From Lachnospiraceae bacterium (GTDB taxonomy: Bacteria; Bacillota; Clostridia; Lachnospirales; Lachnospiraceae): DNA of 64,000 nucleotides. Positions 50,947-59,682 of this stretch are shown here, piece by piece. The notes under the pieces were generated by a model. That model did no database searches, was not told the origin of the DNA, and saw only the letters and a list, made by a program, of their open reading frames with translations. A program made the position numbers and the translations under genes. Within the stretch, counting starts at the first letter, position 1. Each line of letters starts with the position of its first letter. The DNA lies in assembly GCA_019423745.1 (NCBI GenBank), contig JAHZAV010000003.1, positions 62,001 to 126,000 of the forward strand. The letters are read 5' to 3'.

Positions 50947-53331
50947 CTACAAACGAGTAGATTCCATATCTAACCTCTTAATAATATCTTCCTGAATATC
51001 TGGAGATAAATCAAGAAAGTTAACAAAAGTTCCATGAATTCTCATAATATAAACCCCGCTCGGAGCGTACTTCTTTGGTTCTGCCAACACTTTACGCAGC
51101 ATTTCAGGTGTTGTTACATTGACATAAAGATAAAACGGTGAAACGCCTTCTTTCATAGGATTATAAAACAAAGGCTCCATAATCTTCTTCTGGAACTCGA
51201 TTCCTTTTTCTTCAAAAGTTTCTGATTTGAAATAGCCAGGATTAATTCCCAGATGAGACGCACAGCCACCATTCATCTTCTCAAACGGAAGTTTCATATT
51301 AGACATTACACGGAATCCAAGGCCCGAATGAGCTTCACCATACAACGGATCAATTCCATATCCCAGCTGTTCCCTTGCTTTTCTTCCGTCTGGAGTTGCA
51401 CCTACCCAGTAGCCATATAAAAGATGAGTAGACGGAGAAGCCCAGTCCGCACGGAATGGATTGCCAAGATAGTTCTTCTCTGCTGTAACCATATCACTGG
51501 CTCTGGAAGCGATATCTGCTGCCTCATCATCTACAATACCGATATTATTGCCATATTTTTTTGCCTTCATAAGATACTGATGCAGCTCTGGATCATTTTC
51601 AAAATTGTTCCGAAGTGCCTCCAGCATTCTTCCTGCATCCTGGGGGCGTTCCCTGAGCAATGTATCAATAGCAATAAAGGAGTCTGCCACAACAGACAAT
51701 CCATGAATCAAACAGCCACTTCCATTGTACTTTGTCCCTTGTACTTTTGTATCTCTGACATCAACGCCTGTTTCTATTCCTCCCATCAAAGTTGACAAAA
51801 ACGGGACCTGAAGAATAGAGATTGCTTCTGAAGCTGCATTCGCACACTTTACCATCTCATCTGTATAGTTCTGGAGGTTCTTATAAAAAATCTCACGAAT
51901 ATTTTCAAGCACTTCTCTATCTGTATGATAGCCAAATTCCTCTCGGCTCTTACCGAACTTTTTGCCGGAAATTGTAGAAATTCCATCATTTAAAGACAGT
52001 TCAAGGACCTTAGCCATATTGAGCCAGCTGTTTGTTGTATTTCCATTATCCTTTCCCATAATCAGTGGTTCCTGGCATCCGGCCACAGAATAATCCTCCA
52101 AATCACAAGGTTCCACATGATTCTTATCTTTTAAGATTTCAAATACCGAATCATCGTTGAAGAAAGACGGCGTCAGACAACCTGGCGTAAACAAAAAGCG
52201 TCCCAGACTTTCATACAACTCCTTCGGCGTATTTTTATGAAGCTTTACAGACAAAATTGGCTGCGGCAGATTCATATCATAATAAGCATCCAAAAGTGCA
52301 TAAGAAGTTGGATTGGTCATATCTTCGCCCGTATTGGATTTTCCACCAATAATTAGGTTCTGAGATATTGCCCAGCTTCTGTCTGCTACATTGTAAAACA
52401 CAAGAAGATGTTTCAATAATGCCGCTGTCATATCTCGGTCTGTATCTTCTATTTTACGATATACTTCAAAAATTCTGTCTGCATTTCCTACAGAAAAAGC
52501 ATAAGGATTCGGAGTCTGTTCCAGACACATTACCTGCCACATCAAAAGAAAGGATTGAATGGCCTCATAAAGATTCGTGGCACCATTTTCCGGTACTTTT
52601 CTCAAAGTATCCGCCATTAGCTGAAATCGGTCTCTATCTTTTCCTACCGTTTCTTTCGCTTTTTGCTCTGCCAGCTTTGCATATCTTTCAGCGATAACAA
52701 GAACCGCATTAAGAGAAATATCCATCGCCTCATAGTAGGTCTTTTTCTTTGAATCCTTCTCTTTTTCCCTATGTTCTTTAATCTGCGCTTTCAGACCGAC
52801 CACTCCATCTTTTAAAACGCCTCTCATATCCGGAATTAGATGACCCGTTACCTGCTCGATAAAATAAATAGCCTCACTTGTACTGTCACCTGCCAAGTCA
52901 TAGGCACTGCACAGTGCTTTTGCAAATTCTGTATTCTCATTATACCGCTTCAGATCATCTATTCTTTCTTGCGTAATATCCCCAATGGGAGTAATGTCCC
53001 CAAAAACCGCAACGGGATCGCAGTAACCAGTAAAAGAATCTACAGAAAAGGCAGGATTAATAAGAGCATACGATCTGGCAAACGCATCATCTTGCGTCCC
53101 TGCAAAAACATGATAATCGCTAAGCCAAAGGGGAATCCTTTTTGCCACCTCTACCAAAGTTTTAGCAATTCGGATACAATCTGCTTCTTCCCCAAATTTT
53201 TCATCACATTCTCGCATAATTTCTTTAGCAAGAAACCAGCCTTCCAGATGATCAGTATCCCTCTCTTCCTGAAATCTCTTCTTCGCCAACTTTGTAATTT
53301 CTTCTGCATTCAGTATTGTCTCTATTTTCAT
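50947..53331 (-). CDS. Glycyl radical enzyme of the PFL family, uncharacterised subtype
   Basis: A 794-residue radical enzyme. The thiyl-radical cysteine loop VAGCQEP (C419, E421) matches the GCxEP of dehydratase/lyase-type GREs rather than the CC pair of pyruvate formate-lyase. The C-terminal glycyl loop reads MRIHGTFVNF: the radical Gly is G767, but the usual R-V-S/A-G-Y is R-I-H-G-T. The rest of the loop (DLSPDIQEDIIKR) is as in the family, so I read it as an active but divergent subtype. Its activase is 34 nt upstream, an FGGY kinase before that, and a sugar-type regulator after, implying a sugar or sugar-phosphate substrate. Confidence 0.88.
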   Translation of the reverse strand: MKIETILNAEEITKLAKKRFQEERDTDHLEGWFLAKEIMRECDEKFGEEADCIRIAKTLVEVAKRIPLWLSDYHVFAGTQDDAFARSYALINPAFSVDSFTGYCDPVAVFGDITPIGDITQERIDDLKRYNENTEFAKALCSAYDLAGDSTSEAIYFIEQVTGHLIPDMRGVLKDGVVGLKAQIKEHREKEKDSKKKTYYEAMDISLNAVLVIAERYAKLAEQKAKETVGKDRDRFQLMADTLRKVPENGATNLYEAIQSFLLMWQVMCLEQTPNPYAFSVGNADRIFEVYRKIEDTDRDMTAALLKHLLVFYNVADRSWAISQNLIIGGKSNTGEDMTNPTSYALLDAYYDMNLPQPILSVKLHKNTPKELYESLGRFLFTPGCLTPSFFNDDSVFEILKDKNHVEPCDLEDYSVAGCQEPLIMGKDNGNTTNSWLNMAKVLELSLNDGISTISGKKFGKSREEFGYHTDREVLENIREIFYKNLQNYTDEMVKCANAASEAISILQVPFLSTLMGGIETGVDVRDTKVQGTKYNGSGCLIHGLSVVADSFIAIDTLLRERPQDAGRMLEALRNNFENDPELHQYLMKAKKYGNNIGIVDDEAADIASRASDMVTAEKNYLGNPFRADWASPSTHLLYGYWVGATPDGRKAREQLGYGIDPLYGEAHSGLGFRVMSNMKLPFEKMNGGCASHLGINPGYFKSETFEEKGIEFQKKIMEPLFYNPMKEGVSPFYLYVNVTTPEMLRKVLAEPKKYAPSGVYIMRIHGTFVNFLDLSPDIQEDIIKRLDMESTRL

Positions 53332-53365
53332 TTTAAACGCTCCTTTCTGTCATTTTCCACATATA

Positions 53366-54232
53366 TTATGTCCGTTTATATGTACATCCCGCTTCTGCAA
53401 TCTTCCTTCTGAAGTTTTTCAGATTTTCCTCATCTACTTTCGCCTTTTCTGTCATCTTATATTCCCAGCCGCATTCTTCCCACTTTTTCTTACCAAATTC
53501 ATGGTACGCCAACACTTCAAATGTAACATGATCTCCTTTGATCTGCTGGAAGAAAGAAAGAAAAGCCTCCTGATCTGCGGCACTATCATTCACCCCTCCG
53601 ATCAATGGTACTCTTATATGTAAATTAGGATGATATTTTGCCGCTTTCCTTATATTATCAAACACAATATCACAAGAAAGCCCTGTATACTCCTTATGTT
53701 TGGTAGAATCACAAACCTTACAGTCCATAATAAGCTGATCAATATAAGGAAACAACTCCTCCAACTTAGGATGAGCGCCGTTTGTCTCTAAAGCAGTATG
53801 TATTCCCGCTTTCTTCAGCCTGGTCAACGCTTCCTTCAGCTCCGCAAACTGCACAGTCGCCTCTCCACCTGTAAAAGTGACTCCTCCCCCATCATAAAAC
53901 ATCATCGCATTGTTCTTTGCTTCTTCCAAAATTTCTTTTACTGTTTGTTCTTCGTAGGAAAGATACATCCCTTTTGTGCTGTGTTTTGTAATACATTCTT
54001 TTTCGCTGCAGCTTTTGCAAATATTTCTGTCTATCTTTTTCCCACTGATCGCATGGTGAGGACAAATAGATTCCAGCAGCCATTCTTCATCTGCTATGAT
54101 TACACCTTCCTTTTTCATACCTTCTGGATTTGCACACCACGGACATTTCATGTTACAACCCTGCAGATGATATACCAGACGGTTTCCATCACCATCCTGG
54201 GAATAATTAAATCCTTTCTGAAAAATTTTCAT
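53366..54232 (-). CDS. Glycyl-radical enzyme activating enzyme (radical SAM)
   Basis: A 288-residue activase that installs the glycyl radical on its partner. The SAM cluster motif CNMKCPWC (C26, C30, C33) and the GGE motif TGGEATVQ (122-124) are present. Between them, C57, C72, C75 and C80 could bind one auxiliary [4Fe-4S] cluster; many dehydratase-type activases carry two ferredoxin-like clusters with eight Cys. The conserved METNG is ALETNG. Three nt after the FGGY stop and 34 nt before the GRE start, so they form one operon. Confidence 0.92.
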   Translation of the reverse strand: MKIFQKGFNYSQDGDGNRLVYHLQGCNMKCPWCANPEGMKKEGVIIADEEWLLESICPHHAISGKKIDRNICKSCSEKECITKHSTKGMYLSYEEQTVKEILEEAKNNAMMFYDGGGVTFTGGEATVQFAELKEALTRLKKAGIHTALETNGAHPKLEELFPYIDQLIMDCKVCDSTKHKEYTGLSCDIVFDNIRKAAKYHPNLHIRVPLIGGVNDSAADQEAFLSFFQQIKGDHVTFEVLAYHEFGKKKWEECGWEYKMTEKAKVDEENLKNFRRKIAEAGCTYKRT

Positions 54233-54235
54233 ATC

Positions 54236-55732
54236 TTATCCCTTCACATTTCTATGGAATAAATCTTTATTGTGTCCATACAGCTCCCGATAAATTGCGA
54301 ACTGTTCCTCATAATATTTCTGATTTTCTCTATCAGGCTCGACCACTTCTTGACTCAACTGCACAAAATGATGGCAGGCCTCTTCATATCCAGAATACTC
54401 TCCTGCTGCCACAGCCGCTGTTATAGCTGCACCTACACAGGCCTGTTCATTATTCTCATTCGTATAAATCTGTCCATCCAAAATATCTGCCTGCATCTGA
54501 AGAAACAGACGACTTCTGGCTCCACCACCTGATGCAATAATTTTATGATACTCCACGCCTAACGTTTTAAAAATCTCCAACGATGTTCGCAGACCAAATA
54601 CAATACCTTCCATAGTACTTCGTATCATATGAGCTTTCGAATGTCTAAGCGTCATCCCAAAATAGATGCCTTTTGCATCTGGATCATTATAGGGGGTTCT
54701 CTCCCCGCTTAAGTAAGGAAGAAATACCAGTCCTTCACTTCCTGCCGGAATGCTCTGTGCTAAAGCAGTCATATCATCATAGGATTTCATTTCAAGCATC
54801 TGATTCATCAGCCATTTTAAAGCCACCCCTCCGCTCAAATGCGCTCCCATCAAAAGCCACAGATTGTCTTTTACATGGCAGAATGTGTTCGTACGGAACT
54901 GTGAATCATAAACCGGACGGTCAAATGCACCCGATATCTGACAGGCTGTTCCTATATTGGATGCCAGAATGCCTGGGACAATAATTCCATTTCCAACTCC
55001 CATCATAAGAGTGTCGCCTCCGCCATAGGCAATCCGCGTTCCCTCTTTCAGTCCTGTCTGCTCTGCACATTCTTTAGATACTTTTCCTGCAATATCACAG
55101 GACTCATGACTTTCCGGAAAAATTTCCTTTCTAAGCCCTAGTTTTTCAATAAGTGCCCAGGCCCACTGTCTCTTTTTGGTATCAAAAATGGCTCCACTAG
55201 AAGCATCAGACATTTCAGTTCCGACCTCACCACACATGCGATAACGTATATAATCCTTAGGAAACATCACGTATCTGATCTTCTCATAATTTTCCGGCTC
55301 ATTTTCCTTTACCCACATCAACGAAGACGCAAGAAAACCTGTACTCAATGAATTCAAAATAATATTTCTGTAATTATCTTTCCCAACAATTTCATAAATT
55401 TTAGAAATTTCATCTCCCGATCTTTGGTCAGCCCAGATAATCGCATTGCGAATCAATTTACCTGCCGCATCCACCATGACCAAGCCGTGCATCTGTCCTG
55501 AATAGCTAATACACTCAACCCGTCCTGCTTCCTCTGGAAAACGTCTCACCAAAGCTGCAATTGTCTGACGCGCTGCCTGCCACAACTCTTCCATATCCTG
55601 TTCTGCATGAGAAAGTCTCTCCTTTATGATATTGTATCCCACTTGTTCTGTTCCGACTACTTTTCCATTCCCGCTAATTAACATAGATTTTACGCTTGAT
55701 GTACCAATATCAATACCCATATAATAACTCAT
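54236..55732 (-). CDS. FGGY-family carbohydrate kinase (xylulokinase-like)
   Basis: A 498-residue kinase, first gene of the GRE operon. N-terminal YYMGIDIGTSSVKSMLI; MHGLVMVD and IIWADQRSGDE, typical of xylulokinase; GGGDTLMMGVG; ATP motif IASGGGARSRLFLQMQADILDG (about 415). The ATG at 55732 is chosen since AGGAGG is 7 nt upstream; the upstream extension overlaps the promoter. Among the three xylulokinase-like genes here it looks most like XylB, but with a GRE in the operon the substrate may be another sugar or anhydro-sugar. Confidence 0.85.
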   Translation of the reverse strand: MSYYMGIDIGTSSVKSMLISGNGKVVGTEQVGYNIIKERLSHAEQDMEELWQAARQTIAALVRRFPEEAGRVECISYSGQMHGLVMVDAAGKLIRNAIIWADQRSGDEISKIYEIVGKDNYRNIILNSLSTGFLASSLMWVKENEPENYEKIRYVMFPKDYIRYRMCGEVGTEMSDASSGAIFDTKKRQWAWALIEKLGLRKEIFPESHESCDIAGKVSKECAEQTGLKEGTRIAYGGGDTLMMGVGNGIIVPGILASNIGTACQISGAFDRPVYDSQFRTNTFCHVKDNLWLLMGAHLSGGVALKWLMNQMLEMKSYDDMTALAQSIPAGSEGLVFLPYLSGERTPYNDPDAKGIYFGMTLRHSKAHMIRSTMEGIVFGLRTSLEIFKTLGVEYHKIIASGGGARSRLFLQMQADILDGQIYTNENNEQACVGAAITAAVAAGEYSGYEEACHHFVQLSQEVVEPDRENQKYYEEQFAIYRELYGHNKDLFHRNVKG

Positions 55733-55751
55733 AATCCGTCCTCCTCTTTCT

Positions 55752-55786
55752 ATTGGTATTATATTATAATACCAATTTTCTGTCAA
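55752..55786 (-). promoter_or_regulatory. Consensus promoter with overlapping 25-nt palindromic operator for the GRE operon
   Basis: On the minus strand TTGACA (55786-55781), exactly 17 nt, TATAAT (55763-55758): a perfect sigma-A promoter. ATTGGTATTAT and ATAATACCAAT (55752-55762 and 55766-55776) form an 11+11 dyad with a 3-nt centre that covers the -10 and most of the spacer. The TTGGTAT-type half-site resembles GntR-family operators. Confidence 0.75.
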
Positions 55787-55814
55787 CGAATTTCATATAA
55801 AATGCAATTTTACA

Positions 55815-55872
55815 CAGGGCTATATGCAACTGGGGACGTAGCAAAGTTTAACTTTGTTACGTCCCCAGTTAT
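55815..55872 (-). repeat. REP-like palindromic element, copy 2
   Basis: Hairpin AACTGGGGACGTAGCAAAG (from 55828) with CTTTGTTACGTCCCCAGTT (55852-55870), one mismatch, preceded by CAGGGCTATATGC. Homologous to copy 1 at 42995, and placed 9 nt from the stop of the ROK gene at 55880. A T tract on the plus strand could add terminator function. Confidence 0.7.
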
Positions 55873-55879
55873 TTTTTTA

Positions 55880-56980
55880 TCAAATAAATTCAAAAAATTC
55901 ATCTATAAAGTGGATAGCTGCCCCAGCTGCTGCTGCTTCCACTTTATATTTACATGGAACAAGATACCCACTGGCTGGATCTCCAAAAGGATTTCTCGCA
56001 TCAATCCTGCCACATAAGTCTTCCATGTATTTTTCAATGTAAGCTCCTACATATCCTCCCAAAATAATATCAGAATCAAATAACATGCGAAGGTTATGAA
56101 TGCCCAGCGAAAGATGATTCAGATATTTATCCCACAACTGGGAGGCCTCTGTATCTCCGCCTTCTAAAAGTTCAAAAAACCGTTCTAAATTTCCGTCTGT
56201 ATACTGATCTAAAATAGTAGAACGACACACGGTATCGAAGCAGCCTTTCTGTCCGCAGTAACACAGTTTTCCGCCTTCCGGAACAACTGTCATATGGCCT
56301 ACTTCGCCTCCTTTTTGGCAGTTGCCCTCATAGATTTTTTTATCAAACAGGGCAGCTCCTCCAACACTATTGCTCAGGCTTAAGTAAAAGGCATTTCGTA
56401 TTTCATTTTCCTGCCATACTTCTGCGTAACCTGCTGCTATGGAATCGTGAAACAGTTTACTCCTGTAAGGAATATATTTTGCAATATGTTCCCTTGTCAT
56501 TCCTCCAAAATTCAGTGTCATTCCATAGGTAACCGTTTCTCCATCCTCTGAAACCAGTCCAGGAACCGATATCCCAACTCCAAGAAAATTGCAATCTTTA
56601 ATTTTTGATTTGCCTTTTACTTCCTCAACAATTTCACCAATCTGTTTTAAATATTCGTCATCATCCAAATTAAAATCCAACTTTTTTCGCACGGTTTGAA
56701 TTACATCACCAGACAAATCTACGGACACACAGTTAATATGATGCGCTGTCAAATAGATACCAATCGCCGATCTCGCATTTTTCACATAAGAATAGGCAGT
56801 GGCATTTCTTCCTCCGGTATTTCGAATCTTATCCGATGTATCAATCAGATGAAGCTCCTCAAGATATTGGAGATTCCGGGTAATTGTTGGAAGGCTAAGC
56901 TTCAGTCCTAAAACAATATCTTGTTTTGAGACAGACTGCTGCTCTCTTATATAATGATATATCAACTGACTCTTTTTCAA
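55880..56980 (-). CDS. ROK-family transcriptional regulator (NagC/XylR type)
   Basis: A 366-residue regulator. N-terminal winged helix (IREQQSVSKQDIVLGLKLSLPTITRNLQYLEELHLI, about 11-46), then a ROK sugar-kinase-like domain with the zinc motif GHMTVVP and CYCGQKGC (about 237-256), LSNSVGGAALFDKK and LGGYVGAYI. Start TTG at 56980 with AAGGGG upstream; no ATG fits. It follows the ABC importer genes after a terminator and probably senses the imported sugar. Related to the partial ROK protein at the right edge. Confidence 0.87.
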   Translation of the reverse strand: MKKSQLIYHYIREQQSVSKQDIVLGLKLSLPTITRNLQYLEELHLIDTSDKIRNTGGRNATAYSYVKNARSAIGIYLTAHHINCVSVDLSGDVIQTVRKKLDFNLDDDEYLKQIGEIVEEVKGKSKIKDCNFLGVGISVPGLVSEDGETVTYGMTLNFGGMTREHIAKYIPYRSKLFHDSIAAGYAEVWQENEIRNAFYLSLSNSVGGAALFDKKIYEGNCQKGGEVGHMTVVPEGGKLCYCGQKGCFDTVCRSTILDQYTDGNLERFFELLEGGDTEASQLWDKYLNHLSLGIHNLRMLFDSDIILGGYVGAYIEKYMEDLCGRIDARNPFGDPASGYLVPCKYKVEAAAAGAAIHFIDEFFEFI

Positions 56981-57087
56981 AATTCAATCCCCTTAATGCC
57001 CACAAATCTATTTTATATTTTATCTTTTTGCACTATATATGTCAATCTTTATCATTTAGCAGTACAAAAAGCTACTATTATTAGAAA

Positions 57088-57114
57088 ATCCCAGCAACAT
57101 AACGTTGCCGGGAT
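57088..57114 (-). terminator. Terminator after the ABC permease gene
   Basis: An 11-bp stem with one G-U pair (57104-57114 with 57088-57098) and a 5-nt loop, followed on the minus strand by TTTTCTAA. It lies 22 nt past the permease stop. Confidence 0.75.
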
Positions 57115-57135
57115 CTTCTTGGCCTATATAGAATC

Positions 57136-58083
57136 TTAGTTGGACTGTCTCTTTTTCTGGATGCAGTCAAATCCAACTGCAAGTGCAAGTACAATACCCA
57201 TAACGATATTCTGTGTATAGCTGTCAATATTCATAAGAACCATACCATTTGTCAAAGCACCGATAATACAAGTACCTGCTACAACGCCTGACATCTTACC
57301 GGAACCACCGGCTACGGATACACCACCTAATACAACACAGGTGATAACCTTGAATTCATATCCTGTTCCTGCATTCGGTGCACCGGAAGCGGTACGGGAC
57401 AGAAGTACAATACCAGCCAAGCCTGAAAAGAATCCGGAAAGTGCAAATACAAGATATTTTACTCTTCCTACACGGATACCGGAAAGTTTAGCTGCTTCCG
57501 GGTTACCTCCAACTGCATAGAAGTAACGGCCAAAATATGTTTTATTCAGGATAAAAGATCCAAGTGCAAAACAAATGATCATAATAACAACCGGTACCGG
57601 AACAGGTCCGATGTACATCTGACCAAACACATTAAATGATTCTGTAAATCCGTAAATTGGCATACCATTACAGATAATGTAAGTCAGACCTGAAAATGCA
57701 GTCTGTGTAGCAAATGTTGCAATCAAGGCTGGAATACCGATGGTAGAAACCATAAAACCATTGAGCACACCTACCAATGTAGATAACACTAAAGTAATAA
57801 TGGTTGCTAAAATCCAGTTCACTCCTGCATTTACCATCAGATATGCACAAACAATATTTACAAAAGACATAATCGAACCAATGGAAAGGTCGATATCCGC
57901 CAACAGAATGACAAATGTCATACCGATGGAAGCAATACCAAACACGGCTACCTGACGAAGCAGTGTAAATATGTTACTCGGATTTACAAATCTTGGGTTT
58001 GCTACTGTAAATCCAATGACAAGAACTACTAATACAAGCCATATGGCATGTTCTTTTAATTGATATCCTACTTTATTTTTCAT
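57136..58083 (-). CDS. ABC sugar transporter permease (RbsC-like)
   Basis: A 315-residue permease with about eight to ten membrane helices. Family text: GMTFVILLADIDLSIGSIMS (about 55-74), VGVLNGFMVSTIGIPALIATFATQT (about 105-130), and the cytoplasmic coupling loop region GGNPEAAKLSGIRVGRVK. It pairs with the RbsA-like ATPase 5 nt upstream and the binding protein beyond. Imports a monosaccharide or polyol; which one is not evident. Confidence 0.92.
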   Translation of the reverse strand: MKNKVGYQLKEHAIWLVLVVLVIGFTVANPRFVNPSNIFTLLRQVAVFGIASIGMTFVILLADIDLSIGSIMSFVNIVCAYLMVNAGVNWILATIITLVLSTLVGVLNGFMVSTIGIPALIATFATQTAFSGLTYIICNGMPIYGFTESFNVFGQMYIGPVPVPVVIMIICFALGSFILNKTYFGRYFYAVGGNPEAAKLSGIRVGRVKYLVFALSGFFSGLAGIVLLSRTASGAPNAGTGYEFKVITCVVLGGVSVAGGSGKMSGVVAGTCIIGALTNGMVLMNIDSYTQNIVMGIVLALAVGFDCIQKKRQSN

Positions 58084-58088
58084 ATGGT

Positions 58089-59597
58089 TTAACCCTCCTC
58101 CATTCTCGCTGCGGATGCATATGCCATGATCGTCTCCTGACTGAACTCACCTTTGTCCAGAGAACCGGTCATATTTCCTTCTGACAGAACAACAATACGG
58201 TCAGACATACCCATCAATTCTTCCATTTCAGAAGAAATCATGATGATGGCCTTGCCTTCTTTTTCCACCAGCTCATTCATCAGTTTATAGATTTCATATT
58301 TCGCACCTACGTCAATACCTCTTGTAGGCTCGTCAACAATAATCAATTCTGCGTCAGCAGCCAGCCATTTTCCTAAAATAACTTTCTGCTGATTTCCACC
58401 ACTTAAATTCTTCACAAGCTGATTCAGCGACGGAGTTTTAATAGCCATACTCTTCTCGTATTTCTCTGCAGTTTCTTTCTCTACTTTGGAATTAATTACA
58501 CTCAAAGTTGAGTTTCTCTGATAAATAGGCATGTTAATATTATCTTTAATTGATACTCCCAAAAGTGCTCCATGACGTTTTCTGTCTTCTGGCACCAGAG
58601 CAATTCCAATATCAATTGCCTCTCTTGGACTCTTAGGATCAATCTCTTTTCCTTTAAAATACATCTGTCCAGACTGTTTCCGCACTGCACCGAAAATCAT
58701 CTGTGCTAATTCTGTACGTCCAGCTCCTACCAGACCGCCAAGTCCAAGAATTTCACCTTTGTGCACTTTCAGACTAATATTTTTATCACCGTTTCCAGTA
58801 ACATTTTTCAATTCCAGTACAACTTCATTTTCATCTATGCAGTCGCCTCTCGGCGGATAAGACTGTGTCAGCTCACGTCCCACCATGAGTTTAATCAGTT
58901 CTTGTACATGGCTGTCTTTTGTGATTAAAGTTTTAATATACTCGCCGTCTCTTAAAACAACGATTCTGTCTGATAAGCGGTAAATCTCTTCCAGACGATG
59001 GGAAATATAAATAATAGAAACTCCCTCTTTCCGAAGTCTTTCCACTACTTCAAACATACTTTCAACTTCCGCACTTGTCAAAGGTGCAGAAGGTTCATCC
59101 ATGATCAGTATTTTTGCATTCTGCTGGATTGCCTTAGCAATTTCCACCATCTGCTGATATCCTACGGTCAGATTTTTCATCAATGCCTTCGGATCAATTT
59201 TAATATGTAACTGTTCAAATGCTTTGGCCGCCTCACGTTCCATGGCTGCCTTATCAATCATAATTCCTTTTCTAATAGGCCTTCCTAAAAATAAATTTTC
59301 TGCTGCTGACAGTTCCTTTACGTTATTGAATTCCTGATAGATAATAGCAATACCGTTTTCTGCTGCCAGCTGAGGTGTCATACTTGTAAATTCTTTTCCG
59401 TTGACTACGATCTTACCGGAGGTGGGGATAACTGCTCCGGAGCAACATTTAATCAGAGTAGATTTTCCAGCTCCGTTTTCGCCGATCAGTGCCAGAATTT
59501 CCCCCTGTTTCAGCTCCAATGTAACATCCTTCAACGCAACAACACCCGGGTATTCTTTTCTTATATGCTGTAATTGCAATACATATTCTTCACTCAT
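58089..59597 (-). CDS. ABC sugar transporter ATP-binding protein (RbsA-like, two ATPase domains)
   Basis: A 502-residue double ATPase. First domain: Walker A GENGAGKST (about 38-46), Walker B ILIMDEPSAPLT; here the LSGGQ position reads LTVGYQQ. Second domain: degenerate Walker A GLVGAGRTEL (about 290), intact signature LSGGNQQKV and Walker B LIIVDEPTRGIDVG. This asymmetry is normal for RbsA/MglA. It sits between the binding protein (with an intervening hairpin) and the permease. Confidence 0.93.
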   Translation of the reverse strand: MSEEYVLQLQHIRKEYPGVVALKDVTLELKQGEILALIGENGAGKSTLIKCCSGAVIPTSGKIVVNGKEFTSMTPQLAAENGIAIIYQEFNNVKELSAAENLFLGRPIRKGIMIDKAAMEREAAKAFEQLHIKIDPKALMKNLTVGYQQMVEIAKAIQQNAKILIMDEPSAPLTSAEVESMFEVVERLRKEGVSIIYISHRLEEIYRLSDRIVVLRDGEYIKTLITKDSHVQELIKLMVGRELTQSYPPRGDCIDENEVVLELKNVTGNGDKNISLKVHKGEILGLGGLVGAGRTELAQMIFGAVRKQSGQMYFKGKEIDPKSPREAIDIGIALVPEDRKRHGALLGVSIKDNINMPIYQRNSTLSVINSKVEKETAEKYEKSMAIKTPSLNQLVKNLSGGNQQKVILGKWLAADAELIIVDEPTRGIDVGAKYEIYKLMNELVEKEGKAIIMISSEMEELMGMSDRIVVLSEGNMTGSLDKGEFSQETIMAYASAARMEEG

Positions 59598-59624
59598 GTT
59601 CGTCCCCCTGTGGCTTATATTATT

Positions 59625-59649
59625 TAGAGGCGGTTAGAAACCGCCTCTA
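59625..59649 (-). terminator. Intercistronic hairpin between binding protein and ATPase genes
   Basis: TAGAGGCGGTT and AACCGCCTCTA form a perfect 11-bp stem with a 3-nt loop. On the minus strand it lies in the 85-nt gap after the binding protein gene without a T tract; such hairpins commonly limit read-through or protect the mRNA, favouring binding protein. Confidence 0.6.
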
Positions 59650-59682
59650 TATCATTATCTTCCTTGTTACCGAAGGTTGTAA

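Noticed and set aside
50947..53331. Pyruvate formate-lyase (pflB)
   Set aside because: The active loop has GCQEP rather than the adjacent Cys-Cys of PflB, and the neighbours are sugar genes.
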